Shown here: positions 43,402 through 52,046 of the stretch, piece by piece
Numbering within the stretch: position 1 is the first letter of the stretch
Layout: each line of letters starts with the position of its first letter
Assembly: GCF_018223745.1 (NCBI RefSeq)
Contig: NZ_CP073653.1
Location: forward strand, 3,128,001-3,192,000
Length of the DNA stretch: 64,000 nucleotides
Direction of reading: 5' to 3'
DNA from: Clostridium beijerinckii
Lineage (GTDB): Bacteria; Bacillota; Clostridia; Clostridiales; Clostridiaceae
The notes under the pieces: model-generated
Told to the model about the DNA's origin: nothing
The model's input: only the letters and a program-made list of their open reading frames with translations
The model's database searches: none
Made by a program: the position numbers and the translations under genes

Positions 43402-45885
43402 TTATTTTAAAAATCCCAACTCATAAATGAGTGGCCTAAGTTTATTTTCAAAACTTTTAATCATATCTTCAAATAATTCTAGATCCTTCTTCGTACATTC
43501 ATTAAGAAGAAACTTAATTTGATACCAGCCAGCATCCCAGGTATTTATATTGTATTTAGGATGAAGTTTATTAAATTCATCTCTATACTTAAAGCTTTCC
43601 CACACTAGTTTTCTTGCTGTTTCTAAGATTAGCTTTCCTTCTTTTGAAAGTTCAATCTCTTTTAATTCTTCATACATAAAGCTTTCTTTATTAAATCTTA
43701 AGCAATCATTATATATGGCTTCATTTCTATTAATATTAGCTAAATCTTTAATTTCTTTTAGGCTCATAAAGAACATTTCATTTTTAATATTAAATTCTTT
43801 ATTATCTGTTTTTATATCTCTAAAGGAGCTGATTCCATTTTCATTTGCAAAGATTGAATATATTATACTGTCACTTTCATATTGTTTAAATTTCAGGTTG
43901 TTTGTCTTCGGAATCATATAGTTATCTTTTTGATTAAGCCAGTTAGACTTGATTACTTTTCTTGCAGTAAATAAGCAGCAGCACTTTTTATAATTTTCCC
44001 TTGTTATAGGAGTAATTTTGACATGTCTTGTAACCGGTGCAGATAATATATATACTCCTTGAGTATTAGCATATACATTATTGCTGTCATTCATAAGAAA
44101 GGCAATTGCATTTTCATCCACCATTCTTGTTTTTTTATCAAGAGTCATTGCAGATTTTAAGGTTATAGTTTCAATCTTATTCGTGAACTTTTTATTATTA
44201 ATCCATGAGGACAATCTTTCTGACTCATCTAAATTATATATTGCCTTTTGACCAACGCTTTCTATTTTTCCGTTATCACTTAACTCCTTAATTAGGAACT
44301 TAAAATTATTCTTTTCTTCACATTCACCAGAGCTCCATATGGAGAATCCAACTCCCCATTGTGATGAAACATTAGAAAAATAGCTTGCATTAAATACAAT
44401 ACCTCTTTCAAACTTAAAGTTCCTTAGAAAAAGATCTCTAAACTTTTCACTTCTCTCTCCTGATAAAAATAAGGTTGGTGTAAAGATTCCTATGTTTAAA
44501 TTATCTAAATTAAATATTTGTTTAAATTTTAATATTCTATAAAGAAATTGAATATATAACTGTTGAGATGATTTCTTAAAGCCCTCTTTTACCATCATAT
44601 ACTTAACTTTTGTATTTGACATACCATCTTTACTTTCTTTATCACCTTGCTTTCCGTTACTTCCCTCCGCAAAGGGTGGATTAATAAAAAATAATAATGG
44701 CTTATTTTCAAGAAATACTTTGTATAAAGACTTAGGAATTAAAGAATTGTTTACTTTATTGGAGGTTAGTAATTCTGGATTGTCATTTAAGAAGTCATAT
44801 ACAAATTTATGAGAAGTTTTATTGTAACTATCTCCAAGTTCAAGGTCAATTTTATCCAAGGTTGAACAATATAATTCCTTAAAATAATAATCCCTTGTTA
44901 AATTGCCAGTACCCCAGGCACAATCCCATACTACATATTCCTCCTTCCAATTCTCACCAAAGACATAACAGAGCTCTCTATGAGCTTCATTTACCCAAAT
45001 TGTAGGAGTAAAAAATTCTCCATTAAATCTTCTTTTCGTATCTTCAGTAAGCCTGTCCTTAATAGATATAAATCTATTCTTTTCTTCCATAGAATACTTA
45101 ACCGAATACTCTTCTTCAAATTGTTTATAATTATATGAATCTATCTCTATACGCCTATCTTTTTTGGCAATGAATTTACTATTTTTCTTTTCAGATATCT
45201 CTACTTCACCAAGAATAGTATCAATAAAACATTGTACTAAATCTGATGCAGAACATTTGGATGGATCTTTTATTATACGCTCAATAAAGTAGTCATAAGT
45301 TTCTAATATGTTAGATTCTGTAACCTTGAATTTTGTTTTAATATCAATTATTAATCTTTTAATATCTAGAGCTACACGCTCAAATTTAAAGCTTTTATCA
45401 ATATTAAAAATTATAGGATTAAGAGATTTATTATTACTTATTTCAAGAGTTAAATCCTTATATTTATTAGGTGATTCTGAAGGCGCTATGCTCCAATCTA
45501 AATTTCTCTCTAAGTAATTTTCAACATCACTAGAACTAATAATAAAACAAGTAGTTTTATCACCAGCTAAAATTACATTTGGCATGTCCATATATTTTTT
45601 ATCTTCTCTTAAAGTAAATTTCTTTAAATAAAAAATGACCTGAACTAAAACTTTGGCTCTATTAATTGGAATATTAAAATCCAAGCCATACTTAAACTCC
45701 ATAATAAGTCTTAAGACTTTTGTTACATCATCATACATTAGAGTTTCTTCTAAATAGCCATCACATTTAAAGGGATATGTTATTTCAGAATTTTTAAAAT
45801 GAGCTTTTATATTATTTTTATAGACTAATTCAATGTCTCTTTCTTCAGTAGAATCTTTAATTTCTGTATAGAATAATTTTTTCAT
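43402..45885 (-). CDS. Stand-alone N6-adenine methylase with N-terminal nuclease-like motif (type IIG-like)
   Basis: The 827-residue protein has a possible PD-(D/E)XK site near the N-terminus (Asp42 ... Glu63-Phe-Lys65 in RLIMEFKYG). The methylase core follows: GEFFTP (289-294), motif I DCAWGTGNLT (321-330) and catalytic NPPF (402-405), the gamma-type N6-adenine order. The C-terminal half may recognise the target. Fusion of both activities suggests a type IIG-like restriction-modification enzyme, but no homologue is certain. GAGGAAG precedes the ATG. A C-terminal fragment of a second copy lies at 38243-38310. Confidence 0.75.
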   Translation of the reverse strand: MKKLFYTEIKDSTEERDIELVYKNNIKAHFKNSEITYPFKCDGYLEETLMYDDVTKVLRLIMEFKYGLDFNIPINRAKVLVQVIFYLKKFTLREDKKYMDMPNVILAGDKTTCFIISSSDVENYLERNLDWSIAPSESPNKYKDLTLEISNNKSLNPIIFNIDKSFKFERVALDIKRLIIDIKTKFKVTESNILETYDYFIERIIKDPSKCSASDLVQCFIDTILGEVEISEKKNSKFIAKKDRRIEIDSYNYKQFEEEYSVKYSMEEKNRFISIKDRLTEDTKRRFNGEFFTPTIWVNEAHRELCYVFGENWKEEYVVWDCAWGTGNLTRDYYFKELYCSTLDKIDLELGDSYNKTSHKFVYDFLNDNPELLTSNKVNNSLIPKSLYKVFLENKPLLFFINPPFAEGSNGKQGDKESKDGMSNTKVKYMMVKEGFKKSSQQLYIQFLYRILKFKQIFNLDNLNIGIFTPTLFLSGERSEKFRDLFLRNFKFERGIVFNASYFSNVSSQWGVGFSIWSSGECEEKNNFKFLIKELSDNGKIESVGQKAIYNLDESERLSSWINNKKFTNKIETITLKSAMTLDKKTRMVDENAIAFLMNDSNNVYANTQGVYILSAPVTRHVKITPITRENYKKCCCLFTARKVIKSNWLNQKDNYMIPKTNNLKFKQYESDSIIYSIFANENGISSFRDIKTDNKEFNIKNEMFFMSLKEIKDLANINRNEAIYNDCLRFNKESFMYEELKEIELSKEGKLILETARKLVWESFKYRDEFNKLHPKYNINTWDAGWYQIKFLLNECTKKDLELFEDMIKSFENKLRPLIYELGFLK

Positions 45886-45966
45886 ACTTCCTCATAAAAT
45901 ATTGATTATATGATATTTTATGATGGATTGAGTTTCATATACCTCATTTATAACTAACTATAATAA

Positions 45967-46019
45967 AAAAGACTTAAGGATATATATTTAGTTTTATAAA
46001 CATAAGTCCTAAGTCTTTT
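45967..46019 (-). terminator. Terminator of the DRT1 operon
   Basis: AAAAGACTTAAGGA and TCCTAAGTCTTTT pair (one bulge), with T6 on the minus strand, just past the drt1b stop codon. Confidence 0.75.
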
Positions 46020-46034
46020 ATATTTTTTATCTAT

Positions 46035-46967
46035 CTATATATAATAAATAGTATCATCATCATTTTGATTGTCAGGTAGATTTGTCTCTTTTCCCATACT
46101 TATATAAAGAGCTAAGTTTCCTGTTATTAATACTGCACTACTTAATTTCAATATAACTGAATAGAATTTCATTAAAGAGTTGTTTGCTAAAAGAGTATCG
46201 CAATCTGTTGTATAATATAACATATCAATAATATTACCGATATTATTATCAAAAATATTTATTCCGTTAAAGTATTTATATACAAATATATTTAATACAT
46301 AATATAGTACAACGTAATCTAATATAATATTTACATAGCTTAATACAGCTATAATTACTAATCTTAATCTGCCTTTTTCATCTTTCTTTTTATTTTTCTC
46401 CATTTTTACTATTAAATCTGGTACAAAAACTAAAAAGAAATGTATTGGCCTAGACACACCATAAAAATATACTAAAATAGCAAGCATGTACATTTCTACA
46501 CTAGCAATCCGAAAATCCTCATTACAAATATATGTAAATATTAGTGTAAAAGCAGCTAAAATATATATAACTTCTATATTCTTTATAACCACATATAAAA
46601 TTTTACTTTTACTTAATATGTATTCTTTTATTTCTTTTAAGTATTTATTTTTAAAAGAAATTGAACGCCAACATAATACAGCCATAATAATATTTATGAT
46701 TAAAAATGCAAGTTTACTACCTGAAAATCCTTCTGGATTAGCATTAACTATATTTTTTAAATCAGAAATCGAAAATATTGTAAGTATAAATATAGTCAAT
46801 GATAAGTATAAAGCCTTCATCAAATTACTTAAATTCCCATTATGTACTTTCCAATTAATATTACTTTTCTCATCTTTAAGATGATTGTAAACTGCAAAGC
46901 TTGGTGACAACAAATATAATATCCACCTATATTTTTTTATAAATTCTTCTATTTTTTCATAATACAT
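46035..46967 (-). CDS. drt1b: DRT type 1 membrane protein (Drt1b-like)
   Basis: The 310-residue protein has about six or seven hydrophobic helices, including ALYLSLTIFILTIFSI, LAFLIINIIMAVLCW, NIEVIYILAAFTLIFTYI and IIAVLSYVNIILDYVVLYYV. It starts 18 nt after the RT-nitrilase stop, and so is in the same operon. In DRT type 1 systems a membrane protein gene accompanies the RT, which is the basis of this call; its sequence alone does not identify it. It may act as the effector in the membrane. Confidence 0.75.
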   Translation of the reverse strand: MYYEKIEEFIKKYRWILYLLSPSFAVYNHLKDEKSNINWKVHNGNLSNLMKALYLSLTIFILTIFSISDLKNIVNANPEGFSGSKLAFLIINIIMAVLCWRSISFKNKYLKEIKEYILSKSKILYVVIKNIEVIYILAAFTLIFTYICNEDFRIASVEMYMLAILVYFYGVSRPIHFFLVFVPDLIVKMEKNKKKDEKGRLRLVIIAVLSYVNIILDYVVLYYVLNIFVYKYFNGINIFDNNIGNIIDMLYYTTDCDTLLANNSLMKFYSVILKLSSAVLITGNLALYISMGKETNLPDNQNDDDTIYYI

Positions 46968-46985
46968 ACCTTTTCACACCTCATT

Positions 46986-49900
46986 TCACAGCGGCAAATT
47001 GCATCTAACTTTTACATTATTTCGGTTAAATTCTGGTGGAACAGGCTTAAATCTTTTATCCGCAATTTGTAAATTATAATCTAAGCACTGAAATTCTCTT
47101 AATGATGCAACATCTATTTCTCCAATAAGCACTGTATCATTAATACCTCCACTTATTTGCAAAATGTTTTTTTCATTAGTGGATGCTGGTTTAATAATTC
47201 TATTGTCCCCCATTCTAGAATAATTCACATGAGCAAAATAGCAATGAACATCTCTAGATAAAGACTCCATAACATTAGAATAATAATTTACATCTTTATT
47301 ATGAACACTTCCTATAAGTAAATCTACATACGAACAAAATAGGGATCTATCTTTTATATTAGCTAACTCAAAACAACTGAATGTTGAAAAATCTACGCCT
47401 TTCCATCTAAACAAATCATATTCTTTCTTCCAATTCTTTTCTTTTTGAGGCTCTTTCCATCCATATCCTTGAACCCACTCCTTTTCATTTGGTGAATAAT
47501 GATTTTTTAACCTAAGCTTTATTACAGCATACTTATATTCCTTATATTGATCAGGCAATATGGTAACTATATAATTACAGCATAATCCATTTTCATATAT
47601 AACATGTTCTAAACCACATACTATAGCGATATCATGATTTTCACTAAACTTCGCAATTACATCCAACCACTGCATTGGGATACTAACTTCTGGAAATATA
47701 ATCATATCTGCATTATTTTTAACTGAATAATTTAATAATTTATTCAAATTTTCAAGTCTACTGCTTTCGAGATTAGGAACCTTTTTAAAGCTTTTTTTCA
47801 AATTATCTTCTTCTACGTTCATATTAACTATAGCAATCTTAAATTTATCCTTTCTATTTTGGTTCGCCTCAATATAGTTTATATTAATATCCTTTTGAAT
47901 AAAAAGATATTCATTTTTATTAAAATATCTTAGATGTGTGCATTCAAATAACTCCTTTTTCTTTCGTTCTTCATTCTCATCTACATTTCGGACCTTATCT
48001 TCCTCACTACCACTACTATTTCCTTCTTCCATCTGTATTGGCATATTAATTGCGTTTAAAAATTTTGATTCAATATCCTTAAATTCTTCACTAAAATTAT
48101 TAATTACCTTAAATAACTCTATTCCTTTTTTAATCTCCATTTCACCACTAACTATTTTTCCTCTTGCCATTAATTGATTAATATAAAATAAAATACATTC
48201 GTGCAGATGCACATATCTAGGATTGAAATTCTTATGAAAATCAGTTATCTCAACAAGACATTCATCATCATTTTTTCTACTATTTTGATTATCATCTCTG
48301 GTTTTTTTAATATCCTTATTTTCTTTCTTAAATTTCTTATTAATACATTTCTTACATATTTCATAGTCTGCATCGTCCATACACTTAATATTATTTATAC
48401 AAGCAAAACATTCATAATAATTATTATTTATTTTAAAACATCTCATATCTGACTTTATATCTGGCAACATTCCAACATTAGTAATATAATTAATTGGAAC
48501 ATCCTTATCGTATTTTCTATAACAATAATTCATCAATGGTTGATGCACTATTGAATGATTGAACATATTTGATCTCCTAAATTCTTCTTTTAATGTAAAA
48601 ATTCCCTTTATATTAGTACGCTTGGGATTTATCCCTTTTCCAATCAAATCTTTTATTAATTCATTATATATTTTTGAATCTTCTGCTGAAAATCCACCTT
48701 TATTACTGTCACCTTCTTGTCCACATTTAAGAGATTCTAAAAAAAGTTCATCATTAATAGAATATGTCATAGATAAAACTATTTTTAGATATTCTCTTAA
48801 ATCCCTTCTAATTAGATTTTTTATCTCTCTACGAGTCTTTAATTTATTCAAATTATATTTATGTTGCTTTACTTCTAAATTTTCTATTGACAAATATATA
48901 CTAGAAAATATATCTTTAACATATTTATATTTTTTATTCAATAGATAGTATATGAAGACTTTGTTCCATAAGAAATAGAATTCAATAGCTATTGGATTCT
49001 TAAATATCCATAAAATTTTTTCATCAACATCTTTTGTATCTTCAGAGTTTTCTAGTTTATCTGAGTAAATTATACTAGCTAAAAATTTCGAAATCTCGTA
49101 TCTACTTATTTTTGCCCTTTCCATATTAGATAATTTACTTAAATTATCTTTATAAGAAATTTTATAAACATTTCTATCAAAACTATCAATCAACTGATTT
49201 TTCTCAGGTAAAAATTTAAAAGCACTTGCATTTTCTAATAATTCCTTTTTAAAATTATCTATTATTGCTTTAGATCCATTTCCTTTAAAATCATATACCC
49301 TAATTTTTTCATCTTGTATACATACTTTAGCACCCGAATCATTCTTATCATCTTTATTTAATAAACTTGATATTAAAAATATTTTCTTAAAATCTGAATT
49401 ATCTAATTTTACATTATCTATTCCTTCTTTTGAGAACCTAGTTACTACTTCTTTATTTTCACAAATTTCTCTTAATATTTTACGCATCTGTTCATCAGTT
49501 TTCCAATCCGAATAAACTATATAATCATATTTATTTTCAATTTGCTTTATTAAATCTTTTTTACTTGAATCATATTTTCTTAAAATTTTAATAACTTCAT
49601 TTAAAAAACTTTTCTTTAAATGAATGTTTTCTCTTTTAACTTTTTTGATAAATTTTAATATATCCTCTTGGGTATTTAATTCATAAATGTTCTCAATATC
49701 CTGTTCTTTATTATCTTCCTTACCTATCATTAAAGCTGGCCTAAACAATCCATTTTTACAGAACAGTTTATTTAATAAATAGCCTTCCAACTGGTTATTC
49801 TTTACGTCTTCATAATCAATAAAATCCCCATTAAAAACCAATATTATATCATCAATATATCTCTTATAATATAACGGATTTATTTTTTTAATAACTTCTG

Positions 49901-50720
49901 TATCAAAATCTTTCAAATACCAATTACATAAAATAGGACTCGGTAAAAACCCAATTGGTAATAAGTTTCTTTTATCCTTTGAAATTTCGCTCGAATACTT
50001 TTCTATAACTTTCTCTATGAAATTATTAATTTTTTCATATGCTTTCCTTCTAGTATAGCTTGCGTTCTTTTTCTTGATAATCGCCTTGATTTCATCATTA
50101 AACTTATTTTTAAAATCAATATTAGTTGAATAGAAGTATTCTTTAACATCTAATGACATCATAATAGTTCTCTTCTTATCATCCATTCTTTTTTCAACCA
50201 AATTTACAGCATCATCTCTCCATTTACTATATTGAGTATAATAAGGCTTAAATAAGTTTAAATTATCCCTTAAAATATTATCTTCTAATTCATTTCCTGC
50301 TGTATTTTTATCATAAGTCTTTTCAATATCTTTTCCTAATAGCATTATCCATAAAACACCTATAATTTGTGCTTCAATACATATATCTAAGTAATACATT
50401 ACTTTATCAATAAAATAATCATTTTCATTGATACTGTTGGATATGATTGCATCATCGTCATGTTGTATACTCTTCGGTAATATTCTAATCATGAAATTCT
50501 TCTCAGGCCCATTATTTTCTATTAACTCTTCTATATTCCCACTTTCTATAATGAATTCTAATTCCTCGAATTTTTTGTCTAACTCATACTCATATTTCTT
50601 TTCAAAATCTACAATTCTCTTTTTCAAAAAAACATTTCTATTTTCATAATAAGAAAAAGATTTTAATTTTTTATATGCTCTTCTAATTAAATCTTTTAAA
50701 TTATCATCTTTGCCCTTCAT
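46986..50720 (-). CDS. drt1a: Reverse transcriptase-nitrilase fusion (DRT type 1, UG1)
   Basis: The 1244-residue protein fuses an RT and a nitrilase. Numbered from the ATG at 50720, SLDVKEYFYS (189-198) holds the first RT Asp, LPIGFLPSPILCNWYL (254-269) is the middle motif, and YYKRYIDDII has the YIDD active site (288-291). A Cys cluster follows (CFACINNIKC ... CKKC), a likely zinc site. The C-terminal ~280 residues show the nitrilase triad: Glu in IIFPEVSIP, Lys in KLRLKNHY, Cys in FSCFELAN. This is the UG1 architecture of anti-phage DRT type 1. The start uses AGAAGGG at 8 nt. Confidence 0.92.
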   Translation of the reverse strand: MKGKDDNLKDLIRRAYKKLKSFSYYENRNVFLKKRIVDFEKKYEYELDKKFEELEFIIESGNIEELIENNGPEKNFMIRILPKSIQHDDDAIISNSINENDYFIDKVMYYLDICIEAQIIGVLWIMLLGKDIEKTYDKNTAGNELEDNILRDNLNLFKPYYTQYSKWRDDAVNLVEKRMDDKKRTIMMSLDVKEYFYSTNIDFKNKFNDEIKAIIKKKNASYTRRKAYEKINNFIEKVIEKYSSEISKDKRNLLPIGFLPSPILCNWYLKDFDTEVIKKINPLYYKRYIDDIILVFNGDFIDYEDVKNNQLEGYLLNKLFCKNGLFRPALMIGKEDNKEQDIENIYELNTQEDILKFIKKVKRENIHLKKSFLNEVIKILRKYDSSKKDLIKQIENKYDYIVYSDWKTDEQMRKILREICENKEVVTRFSKEGIDNVKLDNSDFKKIFLISSLLNKDDKNDSGAKVCIQDEKIRVYDFKGNGSKAIIDNFKKELLENASAFKFLPEKNQLIDSFDRNVYKISYKDNLSKLSNMERAKISRYEISKFLASIIYSDKLENSEDTKDVDEKILWIFKNPIAIEFYFLWNKVFIYYLLNKKYKYVKDIFSSIYLSIENLEVKQHKYNLNKLKTRREIKNLIRRDLREYLKIVLSMTYSINDELFLESLKCGQEGDSNKGGFSAEDSKIYNELIKDLIGKGINPKRTNIKGIFTLKEEFRRSNMFNHSIVHQPLMNYCYRKYDKDVPINYITNVGMLPDIKSDMRCFKINNNYYECFACINNIKCMDDADYEICKKCINKKFKKENKDIKKTRDDNQNSRKNDDECLVEITDFHKNFNPRYVHLHECILFYINQLMARGKIVSGEMEIKKGIELFKVINNFSEEFKDIESKFLNAINMPIQMEEGNSSGSEEDKVRNVDENEERKKKELFECTHLRYFNKNEYLFIQKDININYIEANQNRKDKFKIAIVNMNVEEDNLKKSFKKVPNLESSRLENLNKLLNYSVKNNADMIIFPEVSIPMQWLDVIAKFSENHDIAIVCGLEHVIYENGLCCNYIVTILPDQYKEYKYAVIKLRLKNHYSPNEKEWVQGYGWKEPQKEKNWKKEYDLFRWKGVDFSTFSCFELANIKDRSLFCSYVDLLIGSVHNKDVNYYSNVMESLSRDVHCYFAHVNYSRMGDNRIIKPASTNEKNILQISGGINDTVLIGEIDVASLREFQCLDYNLQIADKRFKPVPPEFNRNNVKVRCNLPL

Positions 50721-50764
50721 ATAGTAGTCCCTTCTAAAATACACAATTTCTAAACATTATATAC

Positions 50765-50793
50765 ATTATAGCATTTTTTTATAAAAATTTCAT
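50765..50793 (-). promoter_or_regulatory. Extended -10 promoter of the DRT1 operon
   Basis: ATGAAA, 17-nt spacer ending TGC, then TATAAT on the minus strand, ~45 nt upstream of the drt1a ATG. It shares the TGCTATAAT core with the promoters at 38040 and 42957. Confidence 0.5.
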
Positions 50794-50827
50794 ATTTAAT
50801 ACATTTCTTCGTTATATAAAAACACTG

Positions 50828-50906
50828 GGTCTTATTAAAAATATTCATTTCGTAATAATTAACATACAAATATCAAAAATGGAGACTTTTTGATTATAAT
50901 AAGACC
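50828..50906. repeat. Inverted repeat downstream of the DRT1 promoter region
   Basis: GGTCTTATTA (50828-50837) and TAATAAGACC (50897-50906) are perfect inverted copies 59 nt apart. They could be the edges of a small lost element or a long hairpin. Confidence 0.45.
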
Positions 50907-50977
50907 TCCACTTTTAAATTCGCATTGTCAATTTTAATATTAATTTTCAGTATCTCTTCCTTACTAAGTTTTATCAT
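50894..50977 (-). pseudogene. 27-codon remnant sharing sequence with 43177-43214
   Basis: The minus strand reads MIKLSKEEILKINIKIDNAN then LKVEVLL and stop, with AGAAGGT upstream of the ATG. KLSKEEILKI is repeated at about 43180-43214. It is probably the N-terminus of a lost gene; I do not recognise the family. Confidence 0.35.
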
Positions 50978-51546
50978 TTAATTACCTTCTCTATTTTATT
51001 CCAATAAAGTCACCTAAATAACGCTATTTCCATTTATCCATTAATAATTTAATCATACCTCTATCTCTCGAAATACATCTTACTTCTTGTCGTGAATTGC
51101 TCCTCTGACCTTTTTTACTCAGCCAATTATGAGAACCTATGATTAAATATTCATTATCATAATACTGAAAGCTCTTTCATCGAAAGACTGAATATATTAG
51201 AGCTTATACTTAATCCTTTTCGAAACATAAGATACTATTTATATACTTACTTGTAGTCATTCCACATAGAAAATACAAGAGAAAGATTTGCTTCATTAAG
51301 ATTCAGATGATATATTTCTTCTTTAGTAGTTGTAGTAATATCTGTATTAAAAACAACAATCCATGTATATTTTGTCCATTATCAGGTTTCACATAAAGCT
51401 TTTACTGCTAAATGTAAAATATCAATAACGTTTTTTATTGCATCATTCAATATGTAATTTAATAATTGATGCATTGAACTTTCTTTCATGAAGGAACGAC
51501 GCTGCGAAATATGTCTTCCAGATGTAAAATTGTAAATGTTAATATG

Positions 51547-51596
51547 AAAGTGCATAAAAGTTCCAACATGGAAATGTAGGAATTTATGCACTTTTT
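51547..51596 (+). terminator. Perfect 12-bp hairpin with T-tract
   Basis: AAAGTGCATAAA (51547-51558) and TTTATGCACTTT (51583-51594) are perfectly complementary and followed by TT and ATG. It could be a terminator on the plus strand or the end of a lost element. Confidence 0.6.
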
Positions 51597-51960
51597 ATGT
51601 ATAGTTTTTTCAATATATAATTGTATGGAATTTCTAAATGAAGTTTACACATACTCTCTTACACTCTAAAGGCCAATGACTTAACAGCAGAAAAATATTT
51701 AGTCTATTTGTTTGAAATCCTTGCAAATGCAAGAGCCAAGGAAAGTGATTTCTTAAAAAATGTATGCTATGATCTAAGAATATTCCAATTAAAATATATA
51801 TTAAGTCTACCAAATAATTATTTCTATATAAAGTTGTTCCAACAGAGAATAAGTTTTCTGCCGAGTTTATTTTATCACTTAATTTGTACTTCTAATACGC
51901 ATCGATTCCTTGACGCTTACAAAGTCTTTAACCCTTACGTTGTTCGAAAACAGAAGTGAA

Positions 51961-51993
51961 AATGACCAAGAAAACTTATTTTCTTGGTCATTT
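51961..51993. terminator. Terminator of the type I restriction operon
   Basis: AATGACCAAGAAAA and TTTTCTTGGTCATT form a perfect 14-bp stem around CTTA, with T-rich tails on both strands. It lies 54 nt past the hsdR stop and is probably bidirectional. Confidence 0.85.
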
Positions 51994-52046
51994 CAAACAA
52001 TCTTTATTAATATTACTCTGTTTAGTTAAGTATAAACTATTTTATG

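Larger units (their letters stand above)
50978..52046. other. Gene-poor gap between DRT1 and the type I system
   Basis: About 1.07 kb without a convincing gene. It contains the two hairpins listed at 51547 and 51961. Open frames at 51382-51591 (minus) and 51708-51959 (plus) lack ribosome sites and recognisable domains. Composition is slightly less AT-rich near 51100-51550 and 51880-51960, which may be decayed genes. Confidence 0.4.

Noticed and set aside
48201..48452. Plus-strand open frames inside drt1a
   Set aside because: They are antisense to conserved coding sequence and rich in Ile/Phe, as expected for AT-rich shadow frames.
46986..50720. Retron or group II intron RT
   Set aside because: The RT is fused to a nitrilase and has YIDD; no msr/msd-like RNA or maturase domain is visible.
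51382..51959. Two short open frames in the gap before hsdR
   Set aside because: One overlaps the hairpin at 51547, neither has a ribosome site or known domain.
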